From Deltaproteobacteria bacterium (GTDB taxonomy: Bacteria > Desulfobacterota_B > Binatia > UBA9968), in NCBI GenBank assembly GCA_016193385.1, contig JACPSF010000077.1, positions 1 to 35,295 on the forward strand: DNA of 35,295 nt. The letters are read 5' to 3'. The position numbers and the translations under genes are program-made. Positions within the stretch are counted from its first letter, which is position 1. Each line of letters starts with the position of its first letter. Below, one piece after another: positions 23,929 to 31,413 of the stretch. The notes below the pieces were generated by a model. It searched no databases. It was not told the DNA's origin and saw nothing but the letters and a program-made list of their open reading frames with translations.

Positions 23929-24885
23929 TCAGCTTTGGCGAATTTTTCCGCTCAGGGGCATCGGCCGGTGGTTTCGGTGATACCACCTGAAGAATGCATA
24001 TCGAAGAGCCTCCCCATCGTCTTTTGCCAACCCAATCTTTTGAAGCCCCTGCAATGCTGCATATTCTTCTTCGTTCAACTCAACCTGGATACGACGAGTC
24101 CTGATGGGAAAATTGACGAACTCCGGAACGTAATTCGGATTGCGCTTTAACCCCCGCTCTGTCCTGATTTCCTTCACCTTGAAGTGTTGAAGTTTGCGTT
24201 GCCCGCGACCGGACTTCGCTTCGTATAATTTGACAAGTTCTTCGGTCTCGGCTGACTTCTCAAATACTTGTATCTGGAGCGACTTGAAGGAGTAGTTGCT
24301 GGTTATCCCGGTATCCCCGGATCCACATACAATCGGGACCGCGAGAGTGTCAAACATCGCTAGAAGGTCGACATAGTCACCCTTGCGACCGGTGTTGCGA
24401 TTGATCCAGTATTGTCCAGTCGAATCCCACTCCGTATTCATCCACATGTTGAACGAGTCGTGGACATCGTCTGGGGTTAAGTCATATTCGCCGATAGAAG
24501 CTGCAAAGGTATCTTGACAATTAGTGTGAATTCCGTAGCCTTCGGGCGTAAAACCTTCTGGATAGTGATTACCTGCCTTGCAACGTCCTCCCAGAAGATC
24601 CGTGAAGCACGTCTCTGGCATTTCCAAAATTATATACATGGGTCGATTGCGACTATGAACGCTCCAGACAATGTCACCCTTTTTGGGTCGAAACCCGTGG
24701 TACGAGCGCGTATTGCTAACACCTAGGTACTCTTTATAGTCGTGCAAATTGAACGCGTTGAAATCTACACACTGCCCGCCTCCAACCTGGATTATCCGGA
24801 GTACCTCCCCCATGTAGACCGGAAGGGCTTTGCCGGAAACCGGTTGCAGAATGATGTCTTCCCGCTTGGGTCCGTACTGTGGCAT
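23929..24885 (-). CDS. DUF1989 family protein 2 with RHH-like tail
   Basis: 318-residue paralogue of the DUF1989 protein at 22777, sharing almost every block: QCVDFNAFN, GVSNTRS, LLGGRC, HTNCQD, GEYDLTPDDVHDS, CGSGD and NPNYVPEFVN. It differs by about seven extra residues after LLGGRC. The tail (about 263-308) again reads strand (RRIQVEL), helix (NEEEYAALQGLQKIG) and helix (DDGEALRYAFFRWY). The ATG at 24885 (MPQYG) is preferred over the longer frame from 24981 because GGAGGA lies just upstream and the N-terminus then aligns with paralogue 1. Two different DUF1989 chains are needed for carboxyguanidine deiminase, so these two may form a heteromer. No carboxylase gene is present in the window. 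Confidence 0.88.
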   Translation of the reverse strand: MPQYGPKREDIILQPVSGKALPVYMGEVLRIIQVGGGQCVDFNAFNLHDYKEYLGVSNTRSYHGFRPKKGDIVWSVHSRNRPMYIILEMPETCFTDLLGGRCKAGNHYPEGFTPEGYGIHTNCQDTFAASIGEYDLTPDDVHDSFNMWMNTEWDSTGQYWINRNTGRKGDYVDLLAMFDTLAVPIVCGSGDTGITSNYSFKSLQIQVFEKSAETEELVKLYEAKSGRGQRKLQHFKVKEIRTERGLKRNPNYVPEFVNFPIRTRRIQVELNEEEYAALQGLQKIGLAKDDGEALRYAFFRWYHRNHRPMPLSGKIRQS

Positions 24886-24904
24886 TTCTCCTCCGTGAAA
24901 ACAG

Positions 24905-25072
24905 CTACATTCGAGTCTGCCGACGGAATTCTCGGAAAGCATTTCGGATAATCTCGGCATCGGTTGTTCCATACCTTCCATCTTCCCTTAACCGCTTCAG
25001 AATGACATCTTGCTGCTGGTCGAATTCAACTTCGACCGTCTGCTTTTGTCCCTTTGGGCTATCTTCTGCCAT
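24905..25072 (-). CDS. 55-aa ribbon-helix-helix-like protein 2
   Basis: Second copy of the small protein, 55 residues from ATG 25072 with GGAGGG 7 bp upstream; an in-frame extension to 25132 is unlikely. Layout is the same: arm, strand KQTVEVEF (10-17), helix, glycine turn, helix from TDAEII, with FREF near the end as in copy 1. It ends 19 bp before DUF1989 gene 2. It is the first gene after the promoter-like sequence at 25124-25152, fitting an autoregulator of the module. It could equally be a subunit that joins the similar tail of the DUF1989 protein. It is too short for many gene callers. Confidence 0.75.
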   Translation of the reverse strand: MAEDSPKGQKQTVEVEFDQQQDVILKRLREDGRYGTTDAEIIRNAFREFRRQTRM

Positions 25073-25123
25073 TAGAAGTCCCTCCGAACACGCAGATTTT
25101 TCTCGAGCAAACCGAGATCTGAT

Positions 25124-25152
25124 CCCATACACCGGAGTTTTCTAGTTGTCAA
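25124..25152 (-). promoter_or_regulatory. Promoter-like sequence of the RHH/DUF1989 module
   Basis: On the minus strand, a perfect TTGACA (25147-25152) is followed after exactly 17 bp by TATGGG (25124-25129), a poor -10. Transcription would begin about 45 nt before the ATG at 25072. AGTTTT occurs as a direct repeat on the + strand at 25136-25141 and 25152-25157, flanking the spacer, and could be an operator for the small ribbon-helix-helix-like protein. Confidence 0.45.
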
Positions 25153-25212
25153 GTTTTCCTATCGAAGTGAAAAGATTGGACAGCTCATATGGTTGTGAAG
25201 CGGCCTCTGCCT

Positions 25213-26919
25213 TCAAAAACCGCCTGGCATGGACAGGCGCTGGATCACCCTGCGCATCGTCAGCATGAGAATCAGCGCGATCCCCGCGAGGAAAACCGCG
25301 GCGGCTGCGGCGTCATGCGGCAGCGCTCGATTCCAGAGGACCCAAATCTGGGCCGGCAGGACCATGCTGTCGGCCGAAGACAGCATGACTGCCATGGTTA
25401 CCTCGCGGAAGGAGAGGAGCATGACCCAGAACCAGGCCGAAAATAGAGCCGGCTTGAGCAGTGGCCCTGTCACCTTCCTCAAAACCCGAACGAGCGAGGC
25501 GCCGCATAACCGGCCAGCGTCCTCCAGGTCGGTATGAATCTGGATAATCATCCCGTTGAGGGTCCGGGTCGCAAAGCTCATAAAAGCGATGATGTGTGCG
25601 ATGACGATGAGGGAAATCGTTCCGTAGATGGGAATCAGGTCCCGACCCAGCAGCGCCAGATAGAGAAGCGACACCGAGAGAACGATCCGCGGGACCGCTA
25701 GAGGTAGGAAAGCAATGTTATCGAGAACAAATCGGCCGCGGAGCCGGGTACGAACGACGATCCAGGAAATGGGGGTAGAAATCAAGACCACCACGATGGG
25801 CACCAGCGCGACTAGAATCCCGGTGTTGATCAGAGGACGGAGACCTTGGCGGGTGTAGACGTTGACGTAGTTTTTTAACGTGAACGAGGAGAAAGCGTCC
25901 CATGAGGGAAGCTTGAAGAAAGGTAGCAGAGAGTAATAAAAGAGGATGAGCATCGGCAAAACGAGCGCGAGGAGGAAATAGACCGACACCGCGGAAAACG
26001 CCAGCGACCGCCACTTTCCTAATCGGAGGATCCTCGCCCGCCGGCCTTTCCCCGTAATGGTCGCATACTTGCGGCCCTGTTTCACAAACCTGGAGTAGTA
26101 CGCCGCCATGAGCAGGCTTAAGATCATGACGATGCTGCCATAGGCCGCGGCGAGGCCATATTCGGGAAGCGTTCCTTGCTGGATATGGACCAGGAAGTAG
26201 AGCATTGTGCTGAAAACGAAGATCCGATCGGGAAAGCCGAGGACGGCCGGCACCTCGAAAAGCGCGAAAGCCAGCACAAACACGTAAATAGCCGCCGCCA
26301 GGAGAGCAGGCGCTGCGAGCGGAAGATTGACGCGGAAAAACGTCCGCAGTTTGCCCGCGCCGCTCAGAAAGGCCGCCTCCTCGAAGCTGGAGTCCATCCC
26401 CTGAAACACCGGCAATAAAATGAAGAAGGCCGGGGGTACGAGGCTTAGGCCTTGGGCAAAGGTCATCCCGGTAAGCGAGTAGATGTTAAAGGGCGCCTCC
26501 TCGAAGCCGAATATCTCCATCAGAAGCCGATTCAAGATTCCGATGTTCGGGCTGAGCATGAGGGCCCAGCCCATGGCCTGCAAGAAGCCCGGAATAACCA
26601 GAACCATCCCGAGCAAAAGACTGATAGCGTGGCGAAACGGGAAATCGGTTCGGGCAACGCTCCACGCCAGAGGCGCTGCAAGGACAAGGGCCATTGCCGT
26701 TGACCCCAAGGCAAACTGAAACGTATTCAGAAGCACCCGGTAGCCAAAGGAGTCCAGCAGCACCTGTTTGTAATTGGACAGGGTGTAGTTGCCGTAGCCC
26801 GGCACGCCAACCATAAAGCTGATCCATCCCGTAGCCAGAAGCGGAACGAGAATCAGCAGCGCCCCCCCCACGGCGACGGCGGCTACGGGTAATAAGGCAG
26901 CGGAGCGTTTTTTTGCCAA
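25213..26919 (-). CDS. ABC transporter permease 2 (double-length, FbpB-like)
   Basis: 568-residue paralogue of permease 1, with two fused transport domains and about twelve hydrophobic segments. The ATPase-contacting loops are FEEAAFLSGA and LEDAGRLCGA, in the same positions as in permease 1. It starts with TTG at 26919, 3 bp after the stop of binding protein 2, so the two are translationally coupled. No ATPase gene follows; the next gene, 140 bp on, belongs to the RHH/DUF1989 module with its own promoter-like sequence. It most likely shares the ATPase at 18788. Confidence 0.92.
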   Translation of the reverse strand: MAKKRSAALLPVAAVAVGGALLILVPLLATGWISFMVGVPGYGNYTLSNYKQVLLDSFGYRVLLNTFQFALGSTAMALVLAAPLAWSVARTDFPFRHAISLLLGMVLVIPGFLQAMGWALMLSPNIGILNRLLMEIFGFEEAPFNIYSLTGMTFAQGLSLVPPAFFILLPVFQGMDSSFEEAAFLSGAGKLRTFFRVNLPLAAPALLAAAIYVFVLAFALFEVPAVLGFPDRIFVFSTMLYFLVHIQQGTLPEYGLAAAYGSIVMILSLLMAAYYSRFVKQGRKYATITGKGRRARILRLGKWRSLAFSAVSVYFLLALVLPMLILFYYSLLPFFKLPSWDAFSSFTLKNYVNVYTRQGLRPLINTGILVALVPIVVVLISTPISWIVVRTRLRGRFVLDNIAFLPLAVPRIVLSVSLLYLALLGRDLIPIYGTISLIVIAHIIAFMSFATRTLNGMIIQIHTDLEDAGRLCGASLVRVLRKVTGPLLKPALFSAWFWVMLLSFREVTMAVMLSSADSMVLPAQIWVLWNRALPHDAAAAAVFLAGIALILMLTMRRVIQRLSMPGGF

Positions 26920-26922
26920 AGG

Positions 26923-27924
26923 CTATTTCCCCAATAGGATTGAGCTTATCTTCTTCGAAAGCCCGGCGCCCTTTTCGATCACAAATTCGACATCCGGCTT
27001 GATGACTTTACGTTTAGCCGCAAACTTGGCTGCCGGGGTATCGGGGCTATACATAGAGGTCGCGACCTGATACTTGAGCTGCAGTTCCTGTCCTTCCTTG
27101 GTCAGCATGGCGGCCGCTACGAGAGCTGCCGCGCTCGGATGGCGCGCCCCCTTGGGAACAAAGAGAATATTGATCCAGAGAAGCGCCGGTGAGACATCGT
27201 CGGCGTTCTCCACGGGCGCTCCCAGGTGCTCCTTGGCATAAAGCGTCCTCTCCCGGTGCTGTCCCCAGGCCAGAGGCGTTTCGCCGGATACAACCCTCTC
27301 ATGCACTTCCGGGAAGCGGCCCAACTTGGGCTTAAGCTCGATCAACTTCTTTAGATAGGCGAAGGTTTTCTCCTCGCCCCACGCGCGCGGCTGGGAGAGA
27401 ACCAACCAAGGATCAGGGTAGATCAGGAGACCGAGTTTCCCCTTCCACTTAGCGTCTAGAATATCATCCCAGCTCTTGGGGGCATCTTTGGGTTTAATAA
27501 GATTCTTATTGTACGCCGGCTGGACGAACAAGGTCTGGTTTATCAGGGCTTGCCCTTTCCACTCGAGATCGTCAGCCTTGATGAACGGGAAGAGCTCGAC
27601 CCAGGGAAAATGCTCGACGGCCTTTTCCGCATAAAGCGGTGCTCCTGAAACCACGGTCTGGTACATGAGATCATAAGTGGGCGGCGTGCCGCTTTTGATC
27701 TCGGTCAGCGCCTTGGTCGAAGCCGCTGGGAAGCCCAGCGCATTATCGACCTTCGGGTCTGGTCCCTGGTAGACAATCTCCGCTTCCTGGGCCGCCTTTT
27801 TGACCATGGCGGCGAGCTTCGGGTTCGTCTCCCCTGACGCCGCTACACCTTGGGACAGAAGCTGGACACCCATAACCAGAAACGCCGCCGCCGACCAATA
27901 CCGGAAAGATCCGATACCCCACAT
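26923..27924 (-). CDS. Periplasmic binding protein 2 with an internal deletion
   Basis: 333-residue paralogue of binding protein 1. The signal peptide has a hydrophobic core at about 12-24 and ends near VAASG (about 27-31). The ATG at 27924 is chosen because AAGGAGG lies 5 bp upstream; the longer frame from 28077 would place the signal peptide internally. Aligned by eye with binding protein 1, the segment between 'EIVYQGPDPK' and 'ALGFPAAST' lacks about 27 residues present in the paralogue (from YSTAQVEQQL to NIKF), near 27745-27765. The frame is kept. That part forms the start of lobe 1 in this fold, so ligand binding may be impaired. It may also be an assembly deletion. Confidence 0.88.
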   Translation of the reverse strand: MWGIGSFRYWSAAAFLVMGVQLLSQGVAASGETNPKLAAMVKKAAQEAEIVYQGPDPKVDNALGFPAASTKALTEIKSGTPPTYDLMYQTVVSGAPLYAEKAVEHFPWVELFPFIKADDLEWKGQALINQTLFVQPAYNKNLIKPKDAPKSWDDILDAKWKGKLGLLIYPDPWLVLSQPRAWGEEKTFAYLKKLIELKPKLGRFPEVHERVVSGETPLAWGQHRERTLYAKEHLGAPVENADDVSPALLWINILFVPKGARHPSAAALVAAAMLTKEGQELQLKYQVATSMYSPDTPAAKFAAKRKVIKPDVEFVIEKGAGLSKKISSILLGK

Positions 27925-28063
27925 AGAATCCTCCTTCTCTCGCTTTTGTGCGGAAACTATTACGCGGGACACCTGGCCGTCGTAGTCAAGGAAAGCCCGC
28001 TTGGAGTTTCCGAGCCGGTTCTGAACAAAACCTATGGCACCGTAAGGATCGCTGTCAAGACAC

Positions 28064-28846
28064 TTATTTCCCGCCATCCAGCTGATAGACTAAATTGGCC
28101 TTGATGCAAGCATCGATATTGGTGGCCATCGGATTCCGGATCTCCTCGGCGATATGGGCAATCGCCCCTAGTGTCCGACCAATCAGCGAGAAGGCCTTGG
28201 TGATCTGCCAGGGGAGTCCCATATCCAACGCGATAGCCCCGATGGCCCCGGTGACGTTGACTGGAAAGCGGCGATTTCGCCGTTGCTCGGCCGCGCGCGC
28301 GATTCGCTGGATCAGGTCACAGTAACGCCCGTAAACACCGGTTTCCCGCGCGATCTGGAACAACTTGTCGGCCCGCGGATCCCCTTCCGCGTGCGTGCGA
28401 TGACCGATGCCCGCGATCCGGGTCTTGGTCGCCGCATACTGGTCAACGACGGACGTCGCAACGTTGTCCAGATCCGTTTCTTTACTGTCCCGCGGGAGCG
28501 CCTCTTCCAGCATCTTCGCCGACCACTCCGAAGACCCCAGGTGGACACTGCCCGCGCCGCACAGAGCCGCTGCTACCGCCGCCTGCATCGCCTCGGGAGC
28601 GCAGTGATAGATCAGCCTGGCCGCCACCACGTGGGAGACCATCCCGTGCTCCACCAAAACAACGAGCAAGGCGTCGATCATTCGCGCCTCTTTGGCCGTG
28701 GGAATCCGCCCCATCAGCATCAGTCCCGTCATGTCCGTAAAGGTAATTTTTCCGAGCAGCTCTTCCGTCAGATCGTGACCGCGCACCAGAATCCGGTGCA
28801 GTTCTGCCTTGCCAAGTCCCGTGACGATTTTAGGTAAATCTGCCAT
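28064..28846 (-). CDS. Citryl-CoA lyase-like / short citrate synthase family protein
   Basis: 260-residue protein of the citrate synthase superfamily, much shorter than true citrate synthase (about 430) and matching the citryl-CoA lyase/CitE-independent small branch. His72 in VSHVVAARL and His149 in GIGHRTH are the likely catalytic histidines, and the 'GIGHRTHAEGDPRA' block is characteristic. Such enzymes cleave or form citryl-CoA-like thioesters between an acyl-CoA and a 2-oxo acid. AAGGAGGATGAGTC precedes the ATG at 28846. It sits between the HyuB fusion gene (69 bp upstream) and binding protein 2 (139 bp downstream), suggesting a role in breaking down the carbon skeleton of an imported compound. 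The physiological substrate is unknown. Confidence 0.85.
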   Translation of the reverse strand: MADLPKIVTGLGKAELHRILVRGHDLTEELLGKITFTDMTGLMLMGRIPTAKEARMIDALLVVLVEHGMVSHVVAARLIYHCAPEAMQAAVAAALCGAGSVHLGSSEWSAKMLEEALPRDSKETDLDNVATSVVDQYAATKTRIAGIGHRTHAEGDPRADKLFQIARETGVYGRYCDLIQRIARAAEQRRNRRFPVNVTGAIGAIALDMGLPWQITKAFSLIGRTLGAIAHIAEEIRNPMATNIDACIKANLVYQLDGGK

Positions 28847-28915
28847 GACTCATCCTCCTTCTTCACTTCGGATCAGATTAGATTTCCAGGGCCGAGCTCC
28901 CGACTTGGCTAATCC

Positions 28916-31174
28916 TTATTGATCTTTGAGGAATTGCCCAAGTTCGACGCGGATGTCCCAAAGAGGCTCGGCGCGGCTCACTTCGGGGCAGAGCACGTCG
29001 ACGCACAGCAGGGTCCCGCAGCCCGGACAAATGTATTCCTGGTAGATGGAGCGATACGGTTCGCCTGAGGGGAGCCGGCGGCCGCTCAGTTCCTCCAGAT
29101 CGCGAGCCCGTAAGAGCGCGTGGGCTTTATAATTTTCTTTGCCGTCGCAGAGAAGGCGCGCGCACCTCCGGCAGCGGATGGCAAAATCCTTGGCGGCCCG
29201 AACCAGCTCGAGCGATTCATGGAACCGGAGCACCGGTTTCCAATCGCGGTCCTTGGACGGCAGCGACGTGCTTCCCGCAGGGAGCTTCCCCTCCCGCAGC
29301 CGGCGATCGAGCAACTCGGCGCGCCTTAGTTCGGTTCGCTCACGCTTAATACCTCCCGAAGCCTCATCCACAACCACGCCGTAAATGGTCTCGGCGGTGC
29401 GCCGGGAGATTAAACCATTGCTCAAATCGCGCGCGACTAGCTCAGGATCGCGCTCCAGGGGATCTCCGTAGCCGCCGCCACAGAACACGTAATCGGTCAC
29501 CAGCCAGCGCTCCGGGATTCCGATCCGCGGCGGGGCTCCTTCGGGGATTCGAGGTTCTCCCCATCTCCCCTCCCGAATGGCGTCGATCGTTGTCGGATAG
29601 GGAGATTGGCGAAAGCGAGCGAAAATATCCGGGGGTGTTTCATAGAGCACGCGCTCACACCCAAAGCCGACCGGGTAGCCGCCGAAGAGGCCAAAGGCGA
29701 ACTCCGGCACACCACCGTAAGGCTTGTACTCAACGCTCAAGTCCTTGGCGCCAAACGCGATATAGATTCGGTAGGTCCCCGTGCCGCCCTGGAACTTGCC
29801 GAAGCCACCGCCGTCCATCAGATGATTGCGCGTGAGATAAATGAACGGGTATTGCATCTCAATCCGCTCGACGTCCGAGATTCCCCCGGAGGGGATATTC
29901 ATATGGCCGCCGCTATCGACGCCGTCCCGCGTCGGCGCGGCGCCGAGACCCGAGCCGTGAATGTCGTACAGGCCCTGCGCCACCGGAAGACCTTCCCGGT
30001 TGTGGCCTCCGTAGAAATACCCTGGTCCACCGGCCGTCCAATGGCCGCTCCAGGTCGCGTTGACATCCTCCAGCTTTCCCGCGGCGTACAACATCTTGCC
30101 CAGGCTTTCATTGATCGCGGCCACAATCGCCGTTCCTACTCGCGGTCCATGGGCGCAGGCCGCGGGATAACGACAGTGTAGAATCGATCCCTCAGGCACC
30201 TTGAGCCGCAGCGGAATCAGTTTGCCGTCGCTCCATGGGACGTTCCAGAATAACGTGTTGGTCATAGAGATCGCGACGTGCGCGAAAGTGTTGGGCAGAG
30301 AGGAGTTTAGATCCCCCACGGACTGCTCACTGGAGCCATCGAAGTCGATCTCCAGCTCATCGCCGATTTTCCTAAGGCACGCCACGATCTGGTACACTTG
30401 GGCCTTTCCGGTCTTGCGGTCCGGCCGCGTGCCATAGGAGCGCGCCGTCCAGGTGCCGTCCGGAATGGAACGCAGGCGCTCGCGCGCCATCCGTTCGGAG
30501 TCCTCGATCAGCTTTTGGCCCGCCGCCACGACAAATTCCTTGCCGAGCTTTTCCACCAACTGGAGATAGCGCGACGAGCAAACGTTGTTGGCGGCAATCC
30601 GGCTCTTGAGATCCAGGCCCACATACTGCGGATCGCGGCACTGCTGGACGATACTTTGGAACACGTCTTCGCGGAACTCCCCGTCCTCAACTACCTTAAG
30701 GCCAAGGATACGAATGCCCTCGTGAAAGATCTCCGTCGCCCCCCCGCGCAGCGGTCCCCCGACATCGGCCGTATGCGAGGAGGAGGCAGTCCACGCAATC
30801 AGCTCGCCCTCGTAAAAAATCGGCTTGACTACCATCTGGTCATAGGTGTGCGCGCCCGCCGTGTAGGGATCGTTCTGAAAAATCTGATCCCCGTCGAAGA
30901 AACCCGGACTTTTTCCGAACCATTCCATCAACTTCTTGATCGCGTCCGAGGTGGCGGCGGCAAAGCGCAAGTGGCCCGAGCAGGCGAGAATCATGGTTCC
31001 GTCGGGCGAGTAGAAGCTCGACATGCACTCTCCGCCCTGGGCGACAATCGGAGAGGCCGTGACCCGTTGAAGAGCTATGCGGCCCTCCTCCGCGATCTCC
31101 CAAAGACGATGGGCAAAGATTTCAAATTTGATGGGGTCGATCTGATCGTGAATTGGCCCGTGTTTGAGCGCCAT
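28916..31174 (-). CDS. HyuB-type protein fused to an acetone carboxylase gamma-like domain
   Basis: 752-residue fusion. Residues 1 to about 610 are a hydantoinase B/acetone carboxylase alpha-like region, with 'QNDPYTAGAHTYDQMV' (about 100-115), 'SSHTADVGG' and 'IFHEGIRILGLKV' as landmarks. The C-terminal ~110 residues match the small zinc-binding gamma subunit of acetone carboxylase, with Cys668/Cys671 and Cys716/Cys719 as a likely zinc site. In acetone carboxylase, alpha, beta (HyuA-like) and gamma are separate proteins; here alpha and gamma are joined and no HyuA-type partner lies next to it. AAGGAG precedes the ATG at 31174 and a promoter-like sequence lies at 31250-31279. ATP-dependent ring opening or carboxylation is possible; the substrate is not known. 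Confidence 0.88.
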   Translation of the reverse strand: MALKHGPIHDQIDPIKFEIFAHRLWEIAEEGRIALQRVTASPIVAQGGECMSSFYSPDGTMILACSGHLRFAAATSDAIKKLMEWFGKSPGFFDGDQIFQNDPYTAGAHTYDQMVVKPIFYEGELIAWTASSSHTADVGGPLRGGATEIFHEGIRILGLKVVEDGEFREDVFQSIVQQCRDPQYVGLDLKSRIAANNVCSSRYLQLVEKLGKEFVVAAGQKLIEDSERMARERLRSIPDGTWTARSYGTRPDRKTGKAQVYQIVACLRKIGDELEIDFDGSSEQSVGDLNSSLPNTFAHVAISMTNTLFWNVPWSDGKLIPLRLKVPEGSILHCRYPAACAHGPRVGTAIVAAINESLGKMLYAAGKLEDVNATWSGHWTAGGPGYFYGGHNREGLPVAQGLYDIHGSGLGAAPTRDGVDSGGHMNIPSGGISDVERIEMQYPFIYLTRNHLMDGGGFGKFQGGTGTYRIYIAFGAKDLSVEYKPYGGVPEFAFGLFGGYPVGFGCERVLYETPPDIFARFRQSPYPTTIDAIREGRWGEPRIPEGAPPRIGIPERWLVTDYVFCGGGYGDPLERDPELVARDLSNGLISRRTAETIYGVVVDEASGGIKRERTELRRAELLDRRLREGKLPAGSTSLPSKDRDWKPVLRFHESLELVRAAKDFAIRCRRCARLLCDGKENYKAHALLRARDLEELSGRRLPSGEPYRSIYQEYICPGCGTLLCVDVLCPEVSRAEPLWDIRVELGQFLKDQ

Positions 31175-31249
31175 TGGCTAGCTCCTTGTAGCAAATAATG
31201 ACTCCAGCTCCGTATGCTCTTCTCTGGTCTCCAAGCCTGGTGTCACACA

Positions 31250-31279
31250 CCTATAGCTTAAATCGAGGTCCAAGGTCAA
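31250..31279 (-). promoter_or_regulatory. Promoter-like sequence for the minus-strand gene series
   Basis: Minus-strand TTGACC (31274-31279) and TATAGG (31250-31255) are separated by 18 bp. It lies in the 239-bp gap between the divergent HyuB-fusion and hydrolase genes and would drive the series running from 31174 toward 18788. Confidence 0.45.
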
Positions 31280-31345
31280 TTCGCCGCGGCGTTAGCCTTC
31301 GGATTTTATGGCCGGATTCGACGACGACCAAGTTGCCACATCCCA

Positions 31346-31375
31346 TTGACACCATCGGTGGCCACCTGTTATTTT
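31346..31375 (+). promoter_or_regulatory. Promoter-like sequence for the hydrolase/RidA genes
   Basis: A perfect TTGACA (31346-31351) is followed after 18 bp by TATTTT (31370-31375). It points toward the hydrolase gene at 31414 and shares the gap with the minus-strand promoter, so the two gene sets may be co-regulated. Confidence 0.5.
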
Positions 31376-31413
31376 ACGGCCCGTTTTCCAGACTCGACAA
31401 GGAGGTTGACGCC

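Noticed and set aside
22777..25072. Complete carboxyguanidine/urea carboxylase pathway
   Set aside because: DUF1989 proteins are present but no biotin-dependent carboxylase, allophanate hydrolase tail or recognisable guanidine riboswitch was seen.
30398..31198. 266-residue + strand frame
   Set aside because: Antisense shadow of the HyuB fusion gene.
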